DNA from: Datura wrightii
Taxonomy: Eukaryota > Streptophyta > Magnoliopsida > Solanales > Solanaceae
NCBI GenBank assembly: GCA_035772735.1
Contig: JASDFA010000007.1
Coordinates: forward strand, 80,735,501-80,799,500
Length of the DNA stretch: 64,000 nucleotides
Direction of reading: 5' to 3'
Position numbers and translations under genes: made by a program
Part shown: in pieces, positions 45,761-57,438 of the stretch
How positions within the stretch are numbered: position 1 is the first letter of the stretch
Layout of the letters: every line of letters starts with the position of its first letter
Notes under the pieces: generated by a model
Databases searched by the model: none
The model's input: the letters and a program-made list of their open reading frames with translations, nothing else
Told to the model about the DNA's origin: nothing

Positions 45761-46054
45761 CTATAAAATTGGGAGTATCTAGTATCTATATGTATCTTTC
45801 TATCTCCTTTTCTTCTGTTTATTTGTTCTTTTGTACTATATGTTATGTGTATTAGTTTTTGAAAAATTCTTTTGCTCAATTATATAAATTTATACTCCCT
45901 TTCTGCTTTTCTTTGTTTGTCTTTCTTCTGGGCTGGTTTCTTGTCAATGTTTGTCTTCGATTCTGAGATATGGTATTTGTACTCTATCACGATTTACAAT
46001 TTTTCTCTACTCCTTTACTAGTTCTACGAAAATGTAACATCTGATATTTCCTTT
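45761..46054. other. Unassigned AT-rich stretch
   Basis: Right flank of TK5 and possibly the 3' UTR of LINE-A. No motif recognised. Confidence 0.5.
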
Positions 46055-46886
46055 ATCGAAAGAATGATTGGCTAAGGCATCTGCTATCTTGTTTCCTTTT
46101 CTTAATATGTGTGTGTATCTTTCTTGTCTCTTCTAGGTTAAGTCCTAAATTTGTGTCACCTAGTTAACTATATTCCATGGAAGCTTCCATCCTTCATCAA
46201 GGATCCTCTGTGGTATCTTGGAGTGTGTTTGCATAATGCTGCAATCCACATCCTTGATACTATAGTATTTAATAGATTTCAAATTAGCCAATGTTTCTAT
46301 TTCTTTGTTTGTACTGTATCTTATCTTTTCTGCTTGGGATAAACCTCTTTTTTTATTCCTAATGCAATATTCATAGACATTTCTACCTGAATTTTCCCTT
46401 AAAGTACCATAGGTGTTACATATTACCCATCCTTCAGGGGGAAAATTTCATAAAACCTTTTTGATCTTTCATTTTGATATGTGTTGTTAGACATTTAAAT
46501 TAAATCATTCATCCGTGTGGAACTTGTTGTATTGAAGGATTTCTGATTTATACCAATCTTTGTATGGTTGAGTAGATTCTTTAAATGACACTGATTATAG
46601 ATTTTATTTATTTATATTTGTTACTATTTCTTTTATTTTGGTAACTTCCCATAGGATGATGGCAGGTGCTGCCCGGAAGGTTGATTATAACATTTCTTTT
46701 GCAGGTGCCTGTCATTATTTCAATATAATTTGCTATAGATATAGTCCTTCAATATTTTTTCCTAAAAAATAATAAAAGTAGGACCAAGTCCTATTAGCTG
46801 AATAGATATGATAAATAAATGTTGGATGTTCTTTTCCTTGAGGCTTGAACAACACCAATAATTGCAGTCCTGATTTTTTGTGTTAC
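46055..46886 (-). pseudogene. LINE-A zinc-finger and RNase H fragment
   Basis: C-terminal part of a plant L1-type LINE. From 46886 downward: DCNYWCCSSLKEKNIQHLF, like the zinc-binding segment after LINE RTs, and AAPAIILWEVTK. Then RNase H: CNTYGTLRENSGRNVYEYCI, TNKEIETLANLKSIKYY, VDCSIMQ, WKLPWNIV and the closing LRKGNKIADALANHS. In-frame stops and shifts. Truncated at 46886 where COP-L starts. Confidence 0.82.
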
Positions 46887-47516
46887 ACTGATGCAAGATA
46901 TTTATTTAACTCAAATAAAGCTAATTCCCAAACATGCAATGTATTCATATGTATTTCCATATCTTGGCGACCTATAAAAAAGTCTATTATGGCTACTTTA
47001 ATAGTTATTCATGAAGCAAGTTGAAAATGTTTGTTCTGTGGTCAATGATACATCTCGTTCGAGAAAAATGTAGTTTGAATATGAAAAAATACATATGATA
47101 TTATATGAAAATAATGCACCATGTACTACACAATTAAATGGAGGATTCATAAAAATAAATAAAACAAAGAACATTTCATCAAGCATTTTCTTCACAAATG
47201 ATCTTCAAAAGAATGATGATACCAACATGCAATAGATTCGTGCGAGCGATAATATGACTGATTAATTTACTAAGTCTCTACTATTACAACTTTCAAGAAG
47301 ATGGTCCACAAGATTGGAATGCAAAGATTCATGTTTTTGGATTGATATTCTTATTAGGAGGAGTTAATATGTGTTGTACTATTTTTTAATTGTAAGATTT
47401 TATTCTATTGGGTTTTCCTTGTAATGTCTTCAATGAGGCGATAAAAATACGTATTATTAGATATGTGTATTGTTTTTCCTCAAGGCACATTATCTGTCAA
47501 ATATATTCGAGAGGAG
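46878..47516 (+). pseudogene. COP-L Copia RNase H, C-terminal end and 3' UTR
   Basis: Ty1/copia RNase H end: FLCYTDARYLFNSNKANSQT, ISISWRPIKKSIMAT, VIHEAS, then ENNAPCTTQLNGGFIKINKT (from 47107), SSIFFTNDLQKNDDTNMQ, IRASDNMTD, FTKSL and, after a shift, TTFKKMVHKIGMQRF. Stops at four or more sites. The 3' UTR ends in the purine-rich GAGAGGAG next to the LTR. The 5' part of the element is missing. Confidence 0.87.
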
Positions 47517-47756
47517 TGTTATAAATTTATTTATATTATAATGAATGTCTAAAAATATATTTGTATTATAGTGAATGTTTATAAATATATTTATATTATA
47601 TTAAATGTCTATCTTGTTTCTTTACAGAAAAATTAGGGTTAATTTTTCCCTCTAAATATAGGGATTCTCATTCATTGTATTTCATCCTAAAGAGAAATAA
47701 GAAGTCTTCTCTCTTTCTCTACGATGTTTTTCTTCTTTCTTTATTATTTTATAACA
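47517..47756 (+). repeat. COP-L 3' LTR
   Basis: 240 bp, TGTTATAAAT to TTTATAACA (9-bp terminal inverted repeat). Holds a TATA-like CTAAATATAGGG near 47663 followed by the CT-rich end usual for Copia LTRs. Confidence 0.85.
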
Positions 47757-47794
47757 ACAAAGGTATAATTTTCTATTTTAAAAATTTATTTATT

Positions 47795-47887
47795 TTAAGG
47801 ATAATTTTGAAAAACTGCAAAGTCTTCTAATGTTTCTTAAATTTTGTGTCCAGTCAAAGTACATCACATAAATTGGGACGGAGGGAG
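47795..47887. mobile_element. Stowaway-type MITE, one end only
   Basis: CACATAAATTGGGACGGAGG GAG (47865-47887) followed by TA is the terminal repeat and TA target of Stowaway MITEs common in Solanaceae. The opposite end is not present; start is approximate. Confidence 0.7.
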
Positions 47888-48235
47888 TACTATTTATGTG
47901 ATTTTCAACTTTTATTTTTTGACTTGGAAAGATGTTTATATAATATATTAAACTGAATATTATTCATATACAGTAATGTATGTTGTACTAAAAGCATGAA
48001 TATTAAAAATGTTGATTGAATTTTTTTCCTTCAATGAAGACTTTACAATAGACAAAATTGTCATTTAACTACTTTTTTAAATATCTAAGATGTCCCGCAT
48101 CAGCTAATGTAAAAAAAATTAAAAATTAGATGACTAAAAATTACATCAAAGAGAAACATATGTATCTAACACTGTCAATAGGCAGGGCTTTGCATTCTAG
48201 CGACTCCTAGCCAAGTTAATGCTACCACAAAATTG
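47888..48235. other. AT-rich, nothing recognised
   Basis: No coding or repeat signal seen. Confidence 0.5.
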
Positions 48236-48270
48236 TACAACAACAACATACCCAATATAATCCCACTTTC
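48236..48270 (-). mobile_element. SINE fragment (TS/SolS-like 3' end)
   Basis: ACAACAACAACATACCCAAT followed by ATAATCCCAC is the characteristic (TTG)n-ended tail of Solanaceae TS-type SINEs on the minus strand. Only about 35 bp remain, so assignment rests on recall of this motif. Confidence 0.6.
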
Positions 48271-48880
48271 GCAAAATTGTCATTTAACTATTTTCTAATA
48301 TTTTGATACTTGAAATCAACTAAATTTTATCTTGTTAGATATTTTCTTGTTTTAACTATGTAGGAAATTCTAATATTAAGGACTTTAAATTCAATTAAAA
48401 ATTTATTTTTAATTAATAATTTTTTATACGTACATAATAATAAATATTTCATGCAGTTTTTCTAATAAAATTATATGAAAAAGTCATATAAATATGTTTC
48501 AAAATCAACACACAATATATGCATACAAAAGTTATGAGGATAACATATATATTCTATCTCAAATTCATATTTATTCATCGGGTACCGCTCTAAAACAACA
48601 CATTGAAACAATCAAATAAAAAAGACACATTTATCATAAACGTCTAAAATTTATAATTTTACACACTTTAATATTCATATTTATTTTAGTTAAATAAATT
48701 GACTAAAAATATGTTTATATAATTTCTTTTATACAAATGCCACATTTATTTTAATGTCAATTGTTATTTTTCAATAATTTTGTTTTTCTCATGACCGCGT
48801 CCATTTAGAATCTAGAATGGAAAGTACCAGATCTTTCATGTAATCAAAATCCCAAGAAAAAGGGCCACCTTCAGAGTGAC
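48271..48880. other. AT-rich, nothing recognised
   Basis: Very AT-rich, no coding capacity or known repeat seen. AT-F sequence begins somewhere near 48800-48900. Confidence 0.5.
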
Positions 48881-49800
48881 ACCTTGGCTAATCCTAAGTG
48901 ACATGTGAGTGCTTCTAATGCTCAATGTATGGCTATTTTCACAAGGAGTGGCAAAATTGTGCAACCTGTGGGTGGTCAAACTAAAGATGGTGTGGTCGAT
49001 GAAGAGGCTGAAATTGTGTATGCAGGTGTTGACCAATGTGTTGATGAGAGTGTTTACATAGGAGTAAAGAAACCACCTCTAGGGAGAATGTCGAAGATAG
49101 TTTAGTTGCTTCAAAAAGGAAGGGAAAGGTCAAGGGAGGTTTGGATGACATTGCTAAGTACTTTTCTCCACATGTTCCCCCTTTTCCACAACGGATAGCC
49201 CAACAAGCTTTTGATGCAAAGGTTGCAAAGCACATTGAGTGACTGAAGGAAGCTACAATTTGGTTCCCATTTATTGATGCTATCGAAAAGATGCCAAGTT
49301 TTGCTAAGTACCTAAAGATATTGTTGACTAGAAAGATGCCATGTGATAAAGAAGAGTTGATTTTAGTGACACATTATATGAGTGCCATCATTACCAACAC
49401 TTGTGTTTAAAAGAAGGGAGATCCAGGTGAATTCACTACTTCTTATAGAATCAAAAGATATGATTGCTTGCATGACTTATATGACAATGGGGCTGGTATA
49501 AATGGATGCTCCTAGCCATATACAAGAAATTCAGACTATCCATGCTTAAATTCACCTCTATTCGGACCCAAATGTCAAACAATTCTATCAAGATGCCGGT
49601 TGGGGTGGTAGAAGTTGTATTGGTGTAAGTAAAAAAAATTTTGCTTTTAGCTGACTTTTTGGTACTCAATTGTGATGTAGACTGGGACATCCCCATCATT
49701 CTTGGGAGACCTTTTTTAATGACTAGGGGGGCACTTATGGATTCAAGAAAGCATGAGATTATATTCTGGGTCAAGAATAAAATATAACCTTCAAAGATGA
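48881..49800 (+). pseudogene. AT-F gag C-terminus and protease (broken)
   Basis: Athila-like Ty3/gypsy relic, recognised by comparison with AT-G. Gag end: AQCMAIFTRSGKIVQP. Then QQAFDAKVAKHIE, EKMPSFAKYLKILLTRK, against KFMEV...YAKYIKDIVVNKS in AT-G. Protease: DNGAGIN (CDLGASIN in AT-G), KMPVGVVEVVLV, TAA, then DFLVLNCDVDWDIPIILGRP and FLMTRGALMDSRKHEI. Stops and shifts throughout. Confidence 0.82.
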
Positions 49801-50019
49801 GAGGGGCCACTTATTGCCCATAGGTGTTGGGGATATTTGTGTTTCCAATGTTGTGAGGAATAAATATGAAGGAACTGAGCATATATTTGAAGCATCACCC
49901 AAGAAAAAGAAGGACAAATCCAAATGGTTGAAGCAGTACTTCTGTGGCTCAAAAGGAAGAAGGTGGGTGAGGAAGACCCATCCTAAGGACAACTCACCAT
50001 GTGCTTGATTCAGTATCTT

Positions 50020-50155
50020 ATGTCATGCCGCGATATAAATTAGTCACTTCTTGAGAGGAAACCCAAAGTATGCTACAGTATGTGTAGTATCCATATTGTG
50101 TCACGATATTAAATCAATTACTTTTTGGGAGGCAATCTAAGTATTTTTGGACTAA
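50020..50155. repeat. Diverged tandem repeat, about 69 bp
   Basis: GTCATGCCGCGATATAAATT ... GAGAGGAAACC near 50022 and GTGTCACGATATTAAATC ... GGGAGGCAATC near 50098 are diverged copies of one block. Confidence 0.7.
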
Positions 50156-51056
50156 TAGGTGTTGATGCATGAAAGTACACATAAAAGGATGGAGGAAATT
50201 GATTCAAAATAGAAAAAGGGAAATTTGAAATTCAATAGATTGAGGGAAAAATGGATCACCTTTTTAAAAGGTGGACCGTCTTCCATACTGTCCTCTAGAA
50301 ATTTGTTCTGGTAAGCCAAGACAAGAGACATTCCAATGTACGGACCATACACTGGCTAGAAGGTCTATCTATTCGACCGTTTTTGTTTTGAAAAGTCAGG
50401 CATATGGGTCCTCTTTTTGATGAATTAGGGTCGGACCTTCGATAAGTGGGCTGGTTTGATTATTAAAAAGACACACATGGCTAAATTGACCCAACCAGCT
50501 CTTTTTTTTTAAAACTAAAAGGGGTTATCAGGCAACCCTTGCCTAGATACTCTTCTCTCCATCTCTCACATTTCCCTCTCTCTTGTCTTTTCCTTTCACT
50601 TGCAAAGGTCTCCATTGTTTCATACTTCATTTATCACACCATTTGCATCGCATCACTCACACACATCAAGCACCTGTGCACATAAGCTAGGATTTTGTGG
50701 CCCTGAATTTCATGTCTCCTCCTTATCAAGCAAACGAGCACTTTGGCTTAATCTAGGTACTTTTTTTCATTCTTAACATATAATGTGAATGCCTACTGTG
50801 ATTTATATTATGCTTTGACTTGGGGAAAATATTAAACCTATGCTTTGATATTGATTTGGCGGGAAACTTAGGTGTAATTGTTTAGAAATTGGATGGGGGC
50901 CTAATTGGATAATTATTTGAGCATAATGTTGTTGATATATTCCAAACATTCATAAAATTGGTAAAAGCCTCGTCCCATGTTTAATAATTACACAAGAAGA
51001 AATTGCCCAAAATGATGGAATATTTGTGAATTCCCCAAAAGGCAGAGAAAGAGACG

Positions 51057-51246
51057 AACTATCTTTCTTAAAGACAGACCATTCTTCCCTCTGTCTATTG
51101 AAGACGAATGTCCAAATTCACTGAGTCAAGGGATAACTCAATGGAGGCACTAACTATCTTTCTTAAAGATAGACCATTCTTCCCTCTGTCTATTGAAGAC
51201 GAATGTCCAAATTCACTGTGTCAAGGGACAACTCAAGGGAGGCACT
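51057..51246. repeat. 95-bp tandem duplication
   Basis: Two units, 51057-51151 and 51152-51246, each AACTATCTTTCTTAAAGA ... GGAGGCACT, with a handful of differences. Confidence 0.9.
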
Positions 51247-51714
51247 GTCTTCTCAAAAGATGGTCTGCACCCTGAACCATCTTTTGATTAAGAGAAACTG
51301 TATTCCTGGATTCAATGGACGGAACAAGGTGCGATCCACCTATTCATAGTGCGGATCATCTTTTCCTTCATCCCTTACTTTCAATTATCTAATTTCATAT
51401 TAATTCGAGTTCATGTACTGACAAATTATTGCATAATCACATGTGAATGGCACCCTAAAGAGCTGCGCCCAGATGAGGCAAGTCTAATACACCAAAGGAG
51501 TCCCAACTTAGGGACAAGGATGAGGATGACTACTTAAATCCAGGAACTAGGAGGACCATAGATCCAGCATCAAAGGTGTCACCTACTCCGTTAGCTCAGG
51601 TGGCATCGACAAAGTCACCAACTTTGGAATCTACATCCCAGTCTTGTGAAGAAACACGACCAGGCCCAGTCTAGTGGGGCCACATTAAGGTATCATCTTG
51701 GGAGTCCATAGAAG

Positions 51715-53797
51715 TGTAATAACCCTCACAAGTACCTTAGATCAGATCCTAGCCATGATGAACAAAAACAACTGAAAATAGATTGGACCATAGACGAATC
51801 ATCAAGTGAGTCTCTAGGTGACTTCACCAATCTCTAAGTGAAGTCATCTCTGAACTATGTTCCCAAAGTTGATAATTTCTTCCCAGTTCCAATGAGTTCG
51901 CCATGATTCATTAGTACAAGTGATGATTCAGTAGATCGTTCTGACAGACTTTGAGGTGAGAATCAGAGAATGACCAACCTGGCTTCAAGAATGGCGAGAG
52001 GAGCCCACGAGTTTTCAAGAGGGGTGGTGGGTCATCGTCACTAGACGGGTCTATTTCGTAGATGGGACTTTAGGGTTATTTTAGTATTTTTCTATGGTTT
52101 AATCATCTAATCCAAAATTTTTTGGGATTTCTAAGGAATATATTTAAGGGTTTAATTAGTCTAAAGTCTTATTCTCTTTCATTACAAAGTAAGATTCAAA
52201 ATCATTTGCTCTCAAGTCATCAAGCAATCTAGGAAGTCCTTTTCTAAACCTAAGGTTCTTCAAGCTTAAGTTTAAGTTCAACTTTCCAGGTATGTAAGGA
52301 TAACCTAAGTAAGGATTCCTATTCATCCTTATGTCCTAAATCTATACAAGAATTCATTGAGAATAAAGCTAGGGTTTTTACCCAATTATTAAATTGTCTT
52401 CTTCCTTATCTATTGAATTATTCATTGTTGAGTTATTCCTATTGAATTGTATCTCTGTATTATTGATCATTACTTTCTTGATGTTTATTGTTGATATATT
52501 TCTTTCATTTATTGTTGATGATTGGTTTATGTCACTTTTCCCATGAACCCTATTTTAGAAAGTCATGATTTTAAAAATATTGTTATTTGAGAAAATTGCA
52601 TTCTTTTCATAAAGTTGAGCAGATTTTAAGAGAGTTTTCATGAAGATATCTTGAAAAAGAAAGTATACTTTTGAGCATGATTTTCAAAATATAAAGTAAA
52701 ATCTTATATTGAAAAATCAAGAGTTTTGAGTATAGAAGCTCACGAGTTTTTGCAAGAGATTGGAGCATAGAAGCTCCCACATTTTCAAAGAGATTTTGAG
52801 CCAAGACTCCATAGAGATTTGAACATCTATTATATCTATAGCTAAATTGCTTTATAAAAGATATTTTAAGTTGCCTCAAATAGGCATAAGTATTTGAGAA
52901 TTCATTTTGAGAGGATTATTTAGCACCTAGTGGTGAAAAGTTCAGATAATTCGTAAGCCCCAGAACTATGTACCTAGCGTAGGTTAGAATCATGTCATTT
53001 ATTTGGGTGAATCCTCAGTTAAGCCCCTGGTAAGGACTCAATTATGGATTTATAGTTTAGATAGTTCTTTGCCATAGGAAGGCTTTGAGCGGCTCTACCA
53101 ACTTGAGCGAAACACTTGGGCATCATGTGCTCATTCATGATGGTGTAGGTTATGAGAAACTACCCAAGTTAAAGTTTTACATTTTTACATGTACTTTCAT
53201 ATATTATTTTGATGCATAATTTTATTGCAAAATTGTTTTACACATTGATCATATTGTGTTTGATGCATCATTCAGAGCTTTAGTTTTAGCTATATTACTT
53301 AATTCAGTTTATTCAGTTCATATACTCTTGCTTAACTGTTGTTTCGTTCAACCTCATTACATAACATACATTTCATGTATTGACAGCATTTGGTGTTGCA
53401 TCTTGTTATGATGCAGAGTCAGGTAGACAGGATTAGAAGTAGACGTTTCTTTAGGATCTCACATTGTAAGGCCTTCCACTTCGGAGAGTTCTAGTTTTAT
53501 TGAGTTGTTCTATTTTATAGAGTTTGAGGTAGCGATGGGAGTCATGTCCGGACACCTATTCTTTAGTTATAGGGGCCCATAGATAGAGTTAGAATTGAGT
53601 AAAAAATGTTACTTTGTAACATTCCTTTTATTTTCAGTCCTTAAATATTAGTTTATTTTATTTGGCTCATTGCAGTTATTACTTCCGCTGTACTCTATTA
53701 TTTTCTCGACTAGTACTAAGCCTGACCAAGGGTTCGCTTGGATCACTAGATGGTCTTAGTGTCTGCCATGTCCAGGATCTAGACTCAGGGCATGACA
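51715..53797 (+). mobile_element. SL-e: Tekay-type solo LTR, plus strand
   Basis: 2083 bp, TGTAATAACCCTC to GGGCATGACA, flanked by AGAAG (51710-51714) and GGAAG (53798-53802), a duplication with one change. Shares TK LTR landmarks such as TAGCACC...CAGAACTATGTACC near 52920-52975, but is a separate subfamily. No internal domain. Confidence 0.82.
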
Positions 53798-54232
53798 GGA
53801 AGAGTCTCCTTCTCCCCCGGTGGATACAACTAAGTTTAGATAAAAGACGGGGGAGGACATGCTCAGGGTGAGATAGGCCATTCACGATGACCGAGATCAA
53901 TATTATAGGGGCGACATGACCACAATGGGAAACCTCGCTGGGGTATCACTGAGGAGTGCACCATCAGCGCTACTAGATTGGAGATCTACCTGGACATTCT
54001 AGAGTAGTTACACCACCAGCATTGGGAGTTCCTATTCTACCCCATGGGCCAGGATGTTCAGATGCTGGTTTGATCTATGCATCGTACGGCGTAATCCTTC
54101 TGTTGTCAAACCCAGTGCTGAGATCACAGGTAGAGACATTGATATTGGCGGTGATTTAAGGAGTGTCGGTTTAAATCATCCCTGAGCCTTGAGCTCCCAT
54201 GAGGCCTTGAGCTCCTTTCTAGGGGCTATGGA
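53798..54232 (+). other. AT-F flank, unassigned
   Basis: Continues the sequence interrupted by SL-e; reads EESPSPPVDTTKF and IHDDRDQYYRGDM in one frame, without a family I recognise. Ends ATGGA at the AT-G LTR. Confidence 0.45.
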
Positions 54233-55646
54233 TGTTCGGGCGTTTAAATAACTACATGCAAGTGCACGTGGTCGAACAAGTAGTAAAATGGCTAAAGTAA
54301 GCCAAGTATCGATCCCACAGGGACTGGACTAAGGTAATAATCAAATCAAGCGTTAATAAACTCTAACTCTAATAATGCAAACAACAGTTTCAATAAGATT
54401 TTGGGAGTTTGTTTCCTAATTTATACTAATCTAAAACAAATATACAATTTGAGTCTGAACTATAGTAATAAGCATACTGAGGCTAAAACGAACATGCGGG
54501 GAAGCAATTTATTGATACAAGTCGGTCAATCTTTCCTTCGGTTGCTAGTCAAGAATTAATTCCTATGGATTAAAACTCTCGTATTTAACCTAACTTAAGA
54601 ATCATGAACCTTCCACCTACATTTCTGTGATAAGAAGAAATTCATGTTCTAGCCGTACGAAACCGATTCCTTAATTAACTAATACGACTTTCAGATATAT
54701 TTCTATTCTGAAGGTAAATCAATTCTCAATTTTCCCAAACCAAGAAGAGATCATATCCTACCAATTCACAACTTTCCAATTTCTTTCTCTTTCGAGCGCA
54801 AACCGGATTTTTTAGATATACATTAATATTGGCCAAACATTAACGCAGTAAGAACAAGAATTGATAGAACAACCATGGAAGAAAAAGATGAAAAACCAAG
54901 ATGCTCAATAATTACATTCCACTACAAATGTTCTTAACCTCAGCAAGAAGTTAATTTAGCCACTCATTTGTGGATTAAACATCGTTAAATGAGTGTTAAT
55001 CATACAAACAATTGAAATAAAGAAGAAAGAGATAGGAAGAACCCTAAAAAATTCGTCCCCTCAACTGCATGTAACCCACGTTCTTGCTCAACCAAGTCAA
55101 AATGATTAAAAATTAACCTAAGTGTGCTATTTATACTAGTGGGAATTTTTTCCGGAATAACAAGCAACGTGTCACGGAGTGCATTGCGGAGCACTGCCTC
55201 CGTGACACGCCACAAACACGGACCCTCACTGGAATTCGGTCCTCCAGGTAATTATTCCCAATGTTCCACGGCGTGCAACGCGGGGCTTGGCCGACGTGCG
55301 ACGGCCCCAACGCGGACCTTCACTGTAACTTGGCATATTCTTATCATCCGGGGCAGAATGCATCCGTGATGGTAGCGTGACACGGCTCCATCGCGGAGCC
55401 CCTTAATTTGATGCATAACCTGGGCCTATTCCACTGCTTGCCTCCGAGTCTCTTCCCGATTTCTCCCAACATGCATCTTAGCTTCCTAAAATTCCATTTT
55501 TCCTGCAAAACAACACTAATTATGTTGGTTAGTATAAATTCACATTTTAACTACAAATCACATGAGAATGTACAATTATCAATGTATAAACAAGACGAAA
55601 TGAAGCATTTGAGTACCACTTGGGCATATAATTCTGCCCAAGATCA
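54233..55646 (-). repeat. AT-G 3' LTR
   Basis: 1414 bp, TGTTCGGGCG to CCCAAGATCA, next to the polypurine tract. SL-a and SL-b are solo copies of the same LTR, and together they define its ends. Confidence 0.9.
55127..55400 (-). promoter_or_regulatory. AT-G LTR TATA box and GC-rich module
   Basis: TATAAATAG on the minus strand at 55135-55127; CGTGTCACGGAG at 55168-55179 and CTCCGTGACACG at 55198-55209. The sequence on to 55400 is GC-rich and differs from the corresponding segments of SL-a and SL-b, ending in another TGACACGGCTCCATCGCGGAG. Confidence 0.65.
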
Positions 55647-55663
55647 CTTACCCCACACTTAAA
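55647..55663 (-). other. AT-G polypurine tract
   Basis: Minus strand AAGTGTGGGGTAAG directly before the LTR start TGATCTTGGGC. Confidence 0.75.
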
Positions 55664-57438
55664 ACTTTTTTCGTCCTCGAACAATAATCTCACGTCTCAT
55701 GCAATTGACACCCAATCATAGCTACTTTGGCCCGACAATTAAAGCTACGGTTATATCGATTAATTACATAGAAAATCATCCAGAAAACAAGCATAGTCTC
55801 ATCAATACAGTGACATTCAACACATTAAGACCTCCTAAACTCACGAGTCAACTCTCGATCTCGGCAAACTCATGCAAATCAGCTGATCAAGACATCCAAC
55901 ACGAAATTAAATCTCTCGTCAAGCATGTGCCCTCACAACACAAGAGAATTTCCCCTTTTACAATCATATGATCTCAAAAGCATTATATGCAGGGGCATAT
56001 GAACACAATTTCACTCTCTCTCCCAAAGAATTCACATGCATCATGTCATGACCCATAAGCTTACCTCTAGTGTATTACTCCACTAATATAAGGACGAGTG
56101 ATGTAAGATTACGTAGGACTTGATGGGTTGTAATATAAGCTAAGGAACTAGTACATATTGGGCTAATCAATAATAACAACTAGCACCCTTAAGCGCCTTT
56201 CCATACATCCCACCACATTATGGGCATTGTTTCTTCCTTCATCCTCCAATTCTTGAAGTCTTTCTTTATTTTTTTTATTCCCATATCTTTAAGCACACTC
56301 GACTTAATAACAAAGATTAGTTATACATTTTCCTTTTATTAAATTCGGCAAGTGCACCCTTGACCTTTTCTTTACTTTCGCCACTTCCGCTTTTCCTTTC
56401 TTTTCACAATTACCACTCCTTGACATTGTAGGAAAGTTACTTTTCTTGAGCGCTTAAGAGTTTTGGATCAAATTCACGGATAATGACAAGAAGGGGTTAA
56501 GCTCGGTTTGTACTTTTTCAACAAAAGAAAAAAATAGGCTAAAGGCTCAATGGGCTAACTAGGATGTACATTCAAGGTAGGTACGATAATGAAAAAAAAA
56601 CTTTTCGATTAAAGAAAAGAAATGCCTACATCCTTTCCTACAATACACATCGTTCATTTCATTTCGTACACACACCAGGCAAGTTCTAGACACTTCACAA
56701 TAGCATGGAAGAAACGAAACCTCACCACACACTCATTGCACATGCTCAACTCAAGACATATTCACAGAATCTTCAATCAGCTAATTACGAGAATTCAAAC
56801 ATTAAGCCTCAATCACACCGAATTGAATTCTATGGTCTAGGTATCTCAACATGTTTACAAAGTTGCATGCTTTCATACGAATCACCTTTGCATTCTAAAT
56901 ATCATGTACAACACTCAACCTGAATTATGAACCATAAAGTAATGACACATTTGGGATACAAACAAACAAAGGAAAAAAAATTTAAAAAGAACAAAAGAAA
57001 TCTACTCCTATCGACTACATTTCCCTTAAGACGGTCATCATCCATCCATCATAGGGAACGGTAACTATTTACGACTTCGGTTCAATGGGACTATTCTCGG
57101 TAAAAGCACCGAAAACTAACGCTGAGAAACCCAATCAAAAAAAGATTTCACGAAAAATTTTAAAAATATCGTTAATTTCGATAAAACAACAATATTTACA
57201 CAACCAGCTAACAACAACTCCATGCAACACACAACAACTTCACATTAATTATAATACAAAACATAAACATCAAAATCATATGGTCACAATTTTGCACAGG
57301 CACAACAATAAAACAAAAACGTAAATAACAACAAAACAACCAGCACCTAACTACTCCCACCCCACACTTAAATCGAACACTGTCCCCAGTGTTCACAAAA
57401 TTCAGCATAGCACAAGAGTAGGTGGTGAAACTCCTTGA
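55664..57438 (-). other. AT-G 3' untranslated region
   Basis: 1.8 kb between the extra ORF and the polypurine tract. AT-rich, with no conserved coding signal; open frames on the plus strand are short and unlike any family I know. Long 3' non-coding regions are usual in Athila elements. Confidence 0.6.

Larger units (their letters stand above)
49801..51714 (+). mobile_element. AT-F remainder without RT or integrase
   Basis: After the protease a Lys-rich stretch (SPKKKKDKSKWLKQYF, about 49890) leads straight to non-coding sequence. No reverse transcriptase, RNase H or integrase motif is visible, so pol was lost or this was a non-autonomous form. Two short tandem duplications lie in it. No LTR of its own is visible. 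Open stretch 51349-51537 is not recognised. Confidence 0.6.

Noticed and set aside
53662..53900. Open frames on both strands at the end of SL-e
   Set aside because: They span the LTR end and its target duplication; no domain seen.
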